A stretch of DNA of 64,000 nucleotides from an uncultured Oscillospiraceae bacterium (GTDB lineage: Bacteria; Bacillota; Clostridia; Oscillospirales; Ruminococcaceae), in the NCBI GenBank assembly GCA_910579125.1, contig CAJTTH010000010.1:1-64000 (forward strand), given 5' to 3'. Under the pieces are notes generated by a model, which did not search any database, was not told where the DNA came from, and saw nothing but the letters and a program-made list of their open reading frames with translations. Positions 36,435-44,751 of the stretch are shown here, one piece after another. Numbering within the stretch: position 1 is the stretch's first letter; the number at the start of each line of letters is the position of its first letter. The position numbers were made by a program, and so were the translations under genes.

Positions 36435-37331
36435 ATGAAAAATAAGGACGCTTTCGGCGCCTGCCACCCCGTGGTAAATTTCGTGTATTTCGCTTTGGTA
36501 ACGGGATTTTCAATGTTTTTAATGCACCCTGTTTGTCTGCTTATTTCGCTTGTCTGCGCGGTGTTTTATTACGCGCGGCTTAAGGGCGCAAGGGCGCTGC
36601 GGTTTATGATAAGATACGCGCTGCCGTTGATGATTGTGACAGCGCTCGTCAATCCCGCGTTCAACCACCGCGGAATGATGATAATTTGCTATCTGCCGAC
36701 GGGTAATCCGCTGACACTGGAGAGCATAATTTACGGACTTGCCGCGGCTGTCATGCTTGTGAGCGTACTGTTATGGTTCGCGTGTTACACCGAGATCGTG
36801 ACGTCGGACAAGTTTGTGTATCTGTTCGGGAAAATTATCCCCGCGCTGTCGTTGGTGCTGAGTATGACGCTGCGTTTCGTGCCGAGGTTTAAGGAGCAGT
36901 TTGAGCGCGTTAAAGAGGCGCAGCGCGGAATGGGTAAATTCTCGTCCGAAAGCTCCGCGTTCGGCAAGCTGAAAAGCGCGCTCGGGTGCTTTTCGATCAT
37001 GGTGACTTGGTCGCTTGAAAACTCGATCGAGACTGCCGACAGCATGAAAAGCCGAGGTTACGGACTGCGCGGACGGACGGCGTTTTCAATCTATACGTTC
37101 ACCGAACGCGATAAAATTATTCTGGCATGGCTCGGACTGTGCGCGTTTTTTTTGCTGAGCGGGTGTGTTTCGGGGAACCTGCGCTGGCAGTACTTCCCGA
37201 ATATTCGCGGAATGCTCGCCGAGCCGCTGACGATAGGGCTTGAAGCGGCGTATTTCGGGTTGTGCGCAGTGCCGATAACAATAGATATCCGGGAGGAAAA
37301 GCAGTGGAAATACTTGCGCTCAAAAATTTAA
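36435..37331 (+). CDS. ECF transporter T component (EcfT-like permease)
   Basis: A 298-residue CbiQ/EcfT-type membrane protein: a hydrophobic N-terminal part with five to six helices, then cytoplasmic coupling helices (MTLRFVPRFKEQFERV and SMKSRGYGLRGR; the S-x-x-x-R-G motifs contact the ATPases). It overlaps the ATPase gene by 28 bases. The substrate depends on the S component. Confidence 0.9.
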   Translation: MKNKDAFGACHPVVNFVYFALVTGFSMFLMHPVCLLISLVCAVFYYARLKGARALRFMIRYALPLMIVTALVNPAFNHRGMMIICYLPTGNPLTLESIIYGLAAAVMLVSVLLWFACYTEIVTSDKFVYLFGKIIPALSLVLSMTLRFVPRFKEQFERVKEAQRGMGKFSSESSAFGKLKSALGCFSIMVTWSLENSIETADSMKSRGYGLRGRTAFSIYTFTERDKIILAWLGLCAFFLLSGCVSGNLRWQYFPNIRGMLAEPLTIGLEAAYFGLCAVPITIDIREEKQWKYLRSKI

Positions 37332-39940
37332 CATTTTGTTATCCGAAGAGCGCTGAACCCGCTGTTGACGATTTGTCGCTCACGGTCGATACGGGGGATT
37401 TTCTTGTGCTGTGCGGATGTTCGGGCTGCGGAAAGACTACGCTGTTAAGGCAGTTAAAGCCCCAACTGTCACCCCGCGGAGCTTTAAGCGGCGAAATTTT
37501 TTTTGAGGGAAAGCTGCTTTCCGAGCTTGACGAGCGCGAAAGCGCCGCGCTGATCGGCTTTGTGCAGCAGTCGCCTGAAAATCAGATCGTTACCGATAAG
37601 GTTTGGCATGAGCTGGCGTTCGGGTTGGAAAGTCTTGGCTGTGATACTCCGACGATACGCCGCAGGGTCGCCGAGACCGCTTCCTTTTTCGGCATACAGA
37701 ATTGGTTCCACAAGAACGTTTCGGAGCTTTCGGGCGGTCAGAAGCAGCTGCTGAATTTAGCGGCGGTAATGGTAATGCAGCCGAAAATTTTAATTCTCGA
37801 CGAGCCGACAAGTCAGCTTGACCCCATTGCCGCGTCGGATTTTCTGGCGGTGCTGAAAAAGATAAATCTGGAACTCGGCACGACGATAATTCTCACCGAG
37901 CACCGTCTTGAAGAGGCGCTGCCGCTGTCAAACCGCGCGGCGGTAATGGAAAACGGACGCTTGCTTTGCTGCGGAAGCGCGGCGGAAATCGGAGCGTTCC
38001 TGAAAGAGAACGGTAATGATATGTTCCTCGCAATGCCCGCCGCAATGCGTATCTGGGGCTCAGTCAACTCGGAGAGAAAATGTCCCGTTTCGGTGAACGA
38101 GGGAAGGGGATTTCTTGCGGAATACGCTGCGGAAAATCCCGTTTCGCCCATCGCGGAAAAAATGCCGCTCGAATTCGGCGAAAAAAAAATATCGATTAAC
38201 GAAGCGTATTTCCGCTATGAAAGGGAGCTGCCCGACGTTGTACGCGGCTTGGAGTTTTCGGCTCGGGCGGGCGAACTGGTTTGTATTCTCGGCGGAAACG
38301 GCACGGGAAAAACTACGCTCCTAAAGCTGCTGGCGGGGCTGAAAAAGCCGTACCGAGGCGAGGTAAGGGTAAACGGACGCGTCTGTCTGCTGCCGCAGGA
38401 CCCGCAGACGCTGTTCATCGGGAAAACCGTTTACTCGGACTTGGCAGACGCGCTTTCCGACAGTATGCTGTCAAAGGAGCAGCGCGGTGAAAAGCTCGCG
38501 CATATCCTGTCGCTTTGCCGCCTTAACGGACTGGAGGAGCGTCACCCGTTCGACCTTTCGGGCGGAGAAATGCAGCGTGCCGCGTTGGCGAAGCTGCTGC
38601 TTACAAACCCCGAAATTCTGCTGCTGGACGAGCCTACAAAGGGGCTTGACGCGGAATTTAAAATCGAGTTCGCGGCGATATTAAAAGAACTTCTGGAGGC
38701 GGGCGTGTGCGTTGTTATGGTAAGCCACGATGTGGAGTTCTGCGCCGAATACGCCGACCGCTGTGCGCTTTTCTTTGACGGAGCTGTCGCGGCGGAGGGC
38801 GAGCCGCGCGTTTTTTTCTCGGGGAACAGCTTCTATACTACCGCCGCCAACCGCATATCGCGCGGTATAATACCCGACGCGGTCACTGTTGAGGACGTTG
38901 TCTCGGCGGTCGGCGGAACGCTCCCCGAAACGAAAAAAAGCGCCGCAGTCGTTTGTGCGCGGATTGCGGAAATAACTTCCGAAAAAACGGAACGTAAGAT
39001 GCCGCTTTGGAGAAAAATCGGCGCGGCGGTCTGCGCAGTCTCCGCCGCTGCCGCGTATTTTTACGCGCTGAATAACGAAAGCTTCAGCGAAACGTTGGGG
39101 CAGGGAGGATTGACCGCGCTCGGCGTGAGACAGCTTTGCGTCTACGGGATAGTAATTTTTTCGCTGATACTCGCCGCCGTTTTTCTCGGAGGAGACAATC
39201 GGTCAAAGCCCGCCGAACCGCCCGTGCAAGTTCGCCGAAAGCTGCCGAAACGGACGGTCGCGGCGGTGGCGGTAATAATTTGCCTTATCCCTTTAACGCT
39301 GTATATCGGAATGGTTTTCCCGGATAATAAGCAGTACTATATAACGGCTCTGGCAGTGCTTGCGGAGTGTATGCTGCCGTTCTTTCTGGCGTTTGAGGGT
39401 CGAAAGCCGGCAGCGCGGGAGCTGGTGCTGATTTCTGTGCTGTGCGCGATCGGGATAGCGGGGAGAGCGGCGTTTTTTATGCTGCCTGAATTTAAGCCCG
39501 TGTTGGCGGTCGTGATAATCGTGGGCGCGGCGCTTGGCGGCGAAACGGGATTTCTGGTCGGCGCGGTGACAATGCTCGTGTCTAACGTTATGCTCTCCCA
39601 AGGACCGTGGACGCCTTGGCAGATGTTTGCGGCGGGAATCGTAGGGTTTCTGGCGGGAGTTCTGTGCAATAAAGGACTGCTTCGCAAAACGCGTCTGCCG
39701 CTCTGCGTTTTCGGCGCGTTCAGCGCTATCGTGATCTATGGCGGAATAATGAACCCCGTTTCCGCGCTGATATGGGGAGCGGAGTCGCTTAATTTGAATA
39801 TTATTCTCGGGTATTATCTTACGGGGCTGCCGATGGACTGCATTCACGCTGCCGCGACCGCGATTTTTCTGTGGTTCCTCGCAGAGCCTATGCTGGAAAA
39901 GCTGGAGCGCGTTAAGGTGAAGTACGGGTTGATCGGGTAG
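37304..39940 (+). CDS. ECF transporter fusion: two ATPase domains plus an S-component-like membrane domain
   Basis: An 878-residue chain. ATPase 1 has Walker A GCSGCGKT (38-45), LSGGQKQ and ILILDEPTSQLD. ATPase 2 has Walker A GGNGTGKT (about 330), LSGGEMQ and ILLLDEPTKGLD. From about residue 568 a six-to-eight-helix membrane part begins. It includes SQGPWTPWQMFA and GIMNPVSAL, typical of ECF S-type proteins. A single-chain A-A-S arrangement lets the T protein next door complete the transporter. GTG 37304 is chosen: GGAGG precedes it and the ATPase homology starts there. The substrate is unknown, and the linkage to aguB suggests a polyamine-related or vitamin solute only as inference. Confidence 0.88.
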   Translation: MEILALKNLTFCYPKSAEPAVDDLSLTVDTGDFLVLCGCSGCGKTTLLRQLKPQLSPRGALSGEIFFEGKLLSELDERESAALIGFVQQSPENQIVTDKVWHELAFGLESLGCDTPTIRRRVAETASFFGIQNWFHKNVSELSGGQKQLLNLAAVMVMQPKILILDEPTSQLDPIAASDFLAVLKKINLELGTTIILTEHRLEEALPLSNRAAVMENGRLLCCGSAAEIGAFLKENGNDMFLAMPAAMRIWGSVNSERKCPVSVNEGRGFLAEYAAENPVSPIAEKMPLEFGEKKISINEAYFRYERELPDVVRGLEFSARAGELVCILGGNGTGKTTLLKLLAGLKKPYRGEVRVNGRVCLLPQDPQTLFIGKTVYSDLADALSDSMLSKEQRGEKLAHILSLCRLNGLEERHPFDLSGGEMQRAALAKLLLTNPEILLLDEPTKGLDAEFKIEFAAILKELLEAGVCVVMVSHDVEFCAEYADRCALFFDGAVAAEGEPRVFFSGNSFYTTAANRISRGIIPDAVTVEDVVSAVGGTLPETKKSAAVVCARIAEITSEKTERKMPLWRKIGAAVCAVSAAAAYFYALNNESFSETLGQGGLTALGVRQLCVYGIVIFSLILAAVFLGGDNRSKPAEPPVQVRRKLPKRTVAAVAVIICLIPLTLYIGMVFPDNKQYYITALAVLAECMLPFFLAFEGRKPAARELVLISVLCAIGIAGRAAFFMLPEFKPVLAVVIIVGAALGGETGFLVGAVTMLVSNVMLSQGPWTPWQMFAAGIVGFLAGVLCNKGLLRKTRLPLCVFGAFSAIVIYGGIMNPVSALIWGAESLNLNIILGYYLTGLPMDCIHAAATAIFLWFLAEPMLEKLERVKVKYGLIG

Positions 39941-39983
39941 ATATTATCGCTATTAAATTAACGAAAAAAAAGCAGTTGGAAAA

Positions 39984-40153
<170 letters not shown>

Positions 40154-40214
40154 CAATTTTCGGGCAGAGAAAATGCCTTTTTCAGTCAATTTTTTACATT
40201 TTGCAGAACACCGC

Positions 40215-40243
40215 TTGACATTTTTGAACATATAATGTATAAT
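40215..40243 (+). promoter_or_regulatory. Promoter of the chemoreceptor gene
   Basis: TTGACA (40215-40220), 17 bases, TATAAT (40238-40243). Confidence 0.88.
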
Positions 40244-40249
40244 ATGAAA

Positions 40250-40371
40250 GGTGACTGTTGTCAAGATATTACAAGACATAATTTGCCGCTGTCAGCGCAA
40301 GACACGCCTATCGATGCCCTGCGCTTTTTTATAGAATAAATACGGCAGGGCAGGTTTAGAAAGGATTTTTT
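40250..40371 (+). promoter_or_regulatory. Structured leader with a possible attenuator before the chemoreceptor
   Basis: About 120 nucleotides of leader. AGCGCA (40294-40299) can pair with TGCGCT (40320-40325), followed by six T, as a terminator. GCCCTGC (40316-40322) overlaps the terminator stem and can instead pair with GCAGGGC (40345-40351). These alternatives are exclusive, like an attenuator or riboswitch. No known class is recognised. Confidence 0.4.
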
Positions 40372-42021
40372 ATGAGCAAAAGCATTAAGGTAAACGTTGG
40401 TCTTCTTGTTGCAGCGGCACTTGCGTCGATGCTTCTTTTCAGCGTTATGACTACTGTCAACATAATTCGTATTGACAGAACACAGACAATAAATACTCAG
40501 ATGAATTCTTTGTTGGCCAGGTCGCGTACTGCCGAGACAGCGCATTACAAGTGGTCGGCGAATCTGAGCAACGCACTGTACGCAGGAACGGAGTTCACGG
40601 GCAGCATGGATCCGACAACGTGTGTTTTGGGGCAGTGGCTGTACGGCGAGGCGGGTACGGACGACGCGGAGATACTTGAGATGCGCGGCGATCTGGAGAC
40701 GCTTCACAAGGAGCTTCACGGTTCCGCTTCGCAGGTGCTTGAGCAGTACGCAAGCAGTCCCGCCGATGCACAGCAATTTTATCAGAGCACTATTCAGAGC
40801 AACCTGACCACACTTGTCGGCATTCTGGATAAGGTCATAGAACGCGGCGAAACGCTCCGTACCGCAAGCGAGGAGGAAACTGAACGCACGATAAACACTA
40901 TGCACGTAACCACGATAATCTGTCTGGTACTGGCGTTGGTGTGCCTTATCTCCCTTATAATGTTTGTAATAAGGCGTGTTATAAAGCCTATCATCACGAT
41001 AACGGACGGAAGCCGCGTATTGCAGAGCGGACAGCTTGCGCTGAATATAAACTACAAGTCCAACGACGAGGTGGGTGAACTTGTAAACACGCTGAAAACT
41101 TCTATGGACAGAATAGGCGGTTATGTTTCCGATATCAACAGAATTATGGGCGAGTTGTCAAACGGTAATTTCGATGTGCGCACCTCCGCAGATTATGTGG
41201 GCGATTTTACGTCAATACAGAGTTCGATCGAGAATTTTACGGAGACCATGTCGGGAGCGCTCGGGAAGATAGCGGGTGCGGAGCGCCGCATTTCCGAGAA
41301 TGCCGAGCAGCTTTCCAACAGCTCGCAGGCAGTGGCACAGGGAGCTACCGAGCAAGCAAGCTCCACCGAACAATTGTACGCGTCGCTTGACGAGCTGTAC
41401 AAGAGCGCCCTTGAGAACGTTCAAAAGGCGACAGGCGCAAAGGAACGCGCACAGCTTACAGGCGAACAGGTACAGGAGAGCAGCGAGCAGATGAAACAGA
41501 TGATGGACGCGATGTCCGATGTGAGCAGTTCCTCGCAGCAAATCGGGCAAATTATTGCGACTATCGAGAACATAGCGTTCCAGACGAACATACTCGCGCT
41601 CAACGCGGCTATCGAGGCGGCGCGCGCGGGAGAAGCGGGCAAGGGCTTCGCGGTCGTTGCGGACGAGGTACGCAGTCTCGCGGTACAGAGCGATCAGGCG
41701 TCCAAGGCGACCAAGGACCTCATCGAAAACTGCGTCGGCGCGTCGAACAGAGGTATCACAATCGTAGGCGGAGTTTCGGAAACGCTCCAAAAGACAATGG
41801 AGCTTGTTACGCATTCCAACGAGGATATAGGCGTTATTGCGGACGCGGTTCGCGATGAGGCGGAGGCTATCACGCAGATCAATCAGGGCATAGGTCAGAT
41901 AGCCGCAGTTACGCAGACAAATTCCGCGAGCAGCGAGCAAGCGGCGGCGGTAAGCGCGGAGCTGTTCGCTCAGGCACGGCTGTTGCAGGAGCAGACTTCA
42001 AAGTTCACGCTGAAAAAGTAA
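40372..42021 (+). CDS. Methyl-accepting chemotaxis protein with an extracytoplasmic CZB-like domain
   Basis: A 549-residue receptor: TM1 (about 10-32), a sensory domain (33-180), TM2 (about 182-203), HAMP, then a methyl-accepting signalling domain with the hairpin tip IAFQTNILALNAAIEAARAG. The sensory part has the zinc-binding pattern of CZB domains: H58, W61, C84 in TTCVLGQW, H112 and H116. CZB is usually cytoplasmic, so its position outside the membrane is uncommon. Likely ligands are zinc or redox/hypochlorite-type signals. No chemotaxis or flagellar genes are in the window. Confidence 0.9.
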   Translation: MSKSIKVNVGLLVAAALASMLLFSVMTTVNIIRIDRTQTINTQMNSLLARSRTAETAHYKWSANLSNALYAGTEFTGSMDPTTCVLGQWLYGEAGTDDAEILEMRGDLETLHKELHGSASQVLEQYASSPADAQQFYQSTIQSNLTTLVGILDKVIERGETLRTASEEETERTINTMHVTTIICLVLALVCLISLIMFVIRRVIKPIITITDGSRVLQSGQLALNINYKSNDEVGELVNTLKTSMDRIGGYVSDINRIMGELSNGNFDVRTSADYVGDFTSIQSSIENFTETMSGALGKIAGAERRISENAEQLSNSSQAVAQGATEQASSTEQLYASLDELYKSALENVQKATGAKERAQLTGEQVQESSEQMKQMMDAMSDVSSSSQQIGQIIATIENIAFQTNILALNAAIEAARAGEAGKGFAVVADEVRSLAVQSDQASKATKDLIENCVGASNRGITIVGGVSETLQKTMELVTHSNEDIGVIADAVRDEAEAITQINQGIGQIAAVTQTNSASSEQAAAVSAELFAQARLLQEQTSKFTLKK

Positions 42022-42028
42022 AACGCAA

Positions 42029-42060
42029 AAATCCTCCGTATTTTTCGGAGGATTTTTTTT
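42029..42060 (+). terminator. Terminator of the chemoreceptor gene
   Basis: Stem AAATCCTCCG/CGGAGGATTT with eight T. Confidence 0.9.
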
Positions 42061-42132
42061 CGTGGTGAGAGTTTTTAAGTTTTGCTGCGTTTAATAAGTG
42101 AAGGGAAAAATTTCTTTCGGAAAGGAGATGTC

Positions 42133-42690
42133 ATGGATAACGGTGCAAGTAGCTACCGCCGTTTCCTTGGCGGTGATGAGAGCGGTATCGTTGAAATAAT
42201 AAGGGACTACAAGGACGGACTTATCCTGTATCTGAACGGTTATGTCAAAAACATACATATTGCCGAGGAGATAATGGAAGACGTTTTCGTGAAACTTGTT
42301 GTAAAAAAGCCCCGCTTTTCCGAGAAATTTTCGTTCAAGACGTGGCTTTATACGATAGCCGGAAATGCAGCGATAGATTGGTTCCGACGCAACTCAAGGT
42401 GGACGGATACCCCTATTGAGGAGCTGGAGGATATTCTTGCCGACGAGAATGATCTCGAGCATGAATACCTTAAAGAGGAGCAGAAAATAATGCTTCACCG
42501 CGCAATGGGCAATATCAGAGAGGAGTATCGTACCGTGCTGTACCTCTCGTTTTTTGAGGACTTGCCCAACGCCGAGATTGCGGCGGTAATGAAGAAAAGC
42601 CGCCGCCAGATAGAGAACCTGATCTACCGCGGCAAACAGTCGTTAAAATCGGAGCTTGAAAAGGAGGGCTTTGTTTATGAAGAATTATAA
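42133..42690 (+). CDS. ECF-type sigma-70 family sigma factor
   Basis: A 185-residue sigma factor with region 2 (VKNIHIAEEIMEDVFVK and FKTWLYTIAGNAAIDWFRR) and region 4 (YRTVLYLSFFEDLPNAEIA followed by RRQIENLIYRGKQSL). ATG 42133 has AAAGGAG upstream. It overlaps by 14 bases a membrane-anchored surface protein gene, the usual place for an anti-sigma regulator. Confidence 0.93.
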   Translation: MDNGASSYRRFLGGDESGIVEIIRDYKDGLILYLNGYVKNIHIAEEIMEDVFVKLVVKKPRFSEKFSFKTWLYTIAGNAAIDWFRRNSRWTDTPIEELEDILADENDLEHEYLKEEQKIMLHRAMGNIREEYRTVLYLSFFEDLPNAEIAAVMKKSRRQIENLIYRGKQSLKSELEKEGFVYEEL

Positions 42691-43852
42691 CGAAGTCGCC
42701 GAAAGCGTATTTCGGCGCAGTGAAGAAATTATCGAGCATAACAATAAACGCAGACGAACGCTTATTAAAATAGGTTCTGCTGCGGGCTGCCTGCTTATCG
42801 CGGGAACGGTCGGGTTCGGTGCGTGGAGAAATTCCGTGCGCGATGCGGATATGGTTTTGTCGGAGGGGCAGTTCACCAACGACGGCAAAGATCACAGCGG
42901 GGAAAGCGATACGGTCGACGACCGCGTTTCCGTATCAGACGGAGCGGCTTCGGGCAACGCGGATAATATCATTGCATCAACAAACAGCAATGCAACAGGC
43001 ACATCGTCCGACCGGACGCCATCAGACGGAGCGGCTTCCGGCAACACGGATAATATCATTGCATCAACAGACAGCAATGCAACAGGCACATCGTCCGATC
43101 GGACATCATCAGACGGAGCGGCTTCGGGCAACACGGATAATATAATTGCATCAACAGACGGTAATGCAGCGAGTACGCCGTCCGATCAATCTCCGATGTA
43201 CCGTTCAATAATCACCGAATATCCCCAAGTAAGCTCCGGCACGTTTGACGCGCCCGCAAACGGAACGGTATATTACAGCGAGCCGCTAAAGGGGGCACTG
43301 AATGAATTCGTTGAAACAGACAATCAGGAAGAATATCTTTTTGAGGTTGTTGTTGAGACTTACAAGGACGGAGGGTTTACCAGCGACTGCGAGTGGAATG
43401 CACAGTGCAAATATGAAAATTCGTGCGGATACACAACGTGCCCGTTAAACGAAAATCATTTGAGTGTGCTGTTTACCCGCGAAGAATTAGAGAATTTTAC
43501 TCCTGCCGAGGGTTGCGGCTACGCGATCTGCCTTGCGGGTGAATGCGAGGGACGCTGCATTCGTTCACGCTGCGTTCAGCATACGCATAACGAGGACTGC
43601 CATTTCGGCAGCGAATGCGTTTATGGCAACGGCTGCAGTAACGGCTACGGAAATGGTTATGGCAACGGCACCGGAAACGGTTATGGTAACGGCGACGGCA
43701 CCGGAAACGGTTATGGTAACAATAACGGCAACGGTAACGGCTATGGTAACGGAAACGGTTATGGTAACGGTAACGGCTACGGCACCGGAAACGGTTATGG
43801 CTATGGCAACGGCTGCGGCAACGGAAACGGACATCACGGCGGACATCATTAA
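42677..43852 (+). CDS. Membrane-anchored repeat-rich Cys/His surface protein (possible sigma-factor partner)
   Basis: A 391-residue protein: a 30-residue charged N-terminus, one membrane segment (about 36-56), then an extracytoplasmic part. That part has three exact-length 29-residue Ser/Asp/Asn-rich repeats, a Cys-rich stretch (CKYENSCGYTTCP, GECEGRCIRSRC, HTHNEDCHFGSEC), a Gly-Asn-Tyr tract of GNGYGNGN units and an end GHHGGHH. The Cys and His clusters suggest metal or redox binding. The N-terminal cytoplasmic segment could bind the overlapping sigma factor, but no classical anti-sigma domain is seen. Confidence 0.8.
   Translation: MKNYNEVAESVFRRSEEIIEHNNKRRRTLIKIGSAAGCLLIAGTVGFGAWRNSVRDADMVLSEGQFTNDGKDHSGESDTVDDRVSVSDGAASGNADNIIASTNSNATGTSSDRTPSDGAASGNTDNIIASTDSNATGTSSDRTSSDGAASGNTDNIIASTDGNAASTPSDQSPMYRSIITEYPQVSSGTFDAPANGTVYYSEPLKGALNEFVETDNQEEYLFEVVVETYKDGGFTSDCEWNAQCKYENSCGYTTCPLNENHLSVLFTREELENFTPAEGCGYAICLAGECEGRCIRSRCVQHTHNEDCHFGSECVYGNGCSNGYGNGYGNGTGNGYGNGDGTGNGYGNNNGNGNGYGNGNGYGNGNGYGTGNGYGYGNGCGNGNGHHGGHH
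42935..43195 (+). repeat. Three tandem 87-bp in-frame repeats
   Basis: Copies begin at 42935, 43022 and 43109, each 87 bases and encoding SDGAASGNxDNIIASTxxNA-type units. The first two are nearly identical; the third diverges at its end. An internal expansion by slippage is likely. Confidence 0.9.
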
Positions 43853-43862
43853 AACTACCCCC

Positions 43863-43890
43863 CCCCCGACGATTTTTATGTCGTCGGGGG
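43863..43890 (+). terminator. Terminator of the sigma-factor operon
   Basis: Stem CCCCCGACGA/TCGTCGGGGG, T-rich loop, followed by a weak T tract. It starts in a run of ten C. Confidence 0.65.
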
Positions 43891-44136
43891 TAATGCTTTG
43901 TACGGTTATCCACTATATCAGCTTAGTTATCTCGTTTTCTTTAATCTGCTTGACAAATTGATGATAAGCTCCTGAGAGGTGACAAGACGGTGTGCCGCGC
44001 GGCTGCCCGCGGCACGAGTGAGTGGCTAAGGCATGGCGTTTACTCCTAAGTACAACTATATTTATTATATAACAAAAAAGTCAAAAAAGCGTCAATTTTT
44101 CTGTATTTTTACGATTTGACGAAAAAAGTTACAATC
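43891..44136. other. Intergenic region with a GC hairpin and a possible minus-strand micro-ORF
   Basis: A perfect stem GTGCCGCG/CGCGGCAC occurs at 43992-44015. On the minus strand an AGGAG site precedes ATGCCT and then a stop. The same frame reads on for about 35 codons, ending in SRLKKTR. It could be a decayed small gene or a small RNA. I see no full gene. Confidence 0.35.
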
Positions 44137-44200
44137 TGTAACCTTTATGCGGAAACTGTAACCTTTTTGTAACCCGATTGTAACCTTTTTGTAGTTGAAT
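44137..44200 (+). promoter_or_regulatory. Operator array of TGTAACC direct repeats, 11-bp phased
   Basis: TGTAACC occurs at 44157, 44168 and 44179, with a partial copy TGTAG at 44190, all 11 bases apart. Another lies at 44137. Such helically phased heptamer repeats are typical of PhoB/PhoP/OmpR-family activators. The last copy falls where a -35 would be, upstream of a likely -10 TAAAAT near 44217-44222. Confidence 0.65.
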
Positions 44201-44256
44201 TTGCGGCGGTAATATGGTAAAATAAATTCATAAAAACAACCGAAAGGAGCGTTATT

Positions 44257-44685
44257 ATGACAAATGTTTTAACACAAAACACAAAAAACAGGCTTGCGGC
44301 AATGACCGCTGCCGTTATAGCATTCGGCGGCTTGTACGCGCTATCCCGAACGCTTTTGCGGGACGTTTATCTGTTCGAATGGACCTCGCGCGGACTTTAT
44401 TACTTTATCTGGATGCCCGCGCTTATTCTCGCGGTTTTCAATAAGACTGCGGTATCGTATGCCGTAACCGTCGGAAACCTTGCGGGGGTTATCATCGGAC
44501 AGCTTCTCGGTGACCTTATCGTATCGCATAACGAAAAACTCATCACTCCCGATATGACGCCCGACCGTATATACTATCTGTCGTCTCATCAGGGCGCGGT
44601 TATCTGGATAATAACCGTTCTTGCGTTTACGGCGGCGGGTATCGTTTTGCAGATCGTTTCGTCGTTACATAAGCGTTCGGCATAA
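44257..44685 (+). CDS. Hypothetical membrane protein
   Basis: A 142-residue protein with about four hydrophobic segments (roughly 14-34, 46-62, 68-90, 112-136). A good AAAGGAG site precedes ATG 44257. No family is recognised. Its promoter region holds a phased repeat operator, so it is probably induced by a two-component system. Confidence 0.75.
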   Translation: MTNVLTQNTKNRLAAMTAAVIAFGGLYALSRTLLRDVYLFEWTSRGLYYFIWMPALILAVFNKTAVSYAVTVGNLAGVIIGQLLGDLIVSHNEKLITPDMTPDRIYYLSSHQGAVIWIITVLAFTAAGIVLQIVSSLHKRSA

Positions 44686-44751
44686 TTTTTCTTGTTAAAA
44701 CGCTGCATTAAGCGCTTTTTAATAAATTTCATGACAACAGGAGAACAAACA

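Noticed and set aside
40250..40371. c-di-GMP riboswitch before the chemoreceptor
   Set aside because: The conserved GEMM elements are not present; only generic alternative hairpins are seen.
42935..43195. CRISPR array
   Set aside because: The 87-bp repeats are contiguous, in frame and coding, with no spacers.
43497..43913. Arg/Tyr-rich minus-strand frame over the Gly-Asn repeats
   Set aside because: Arises from the repetitive codons of the plus-strand protein.
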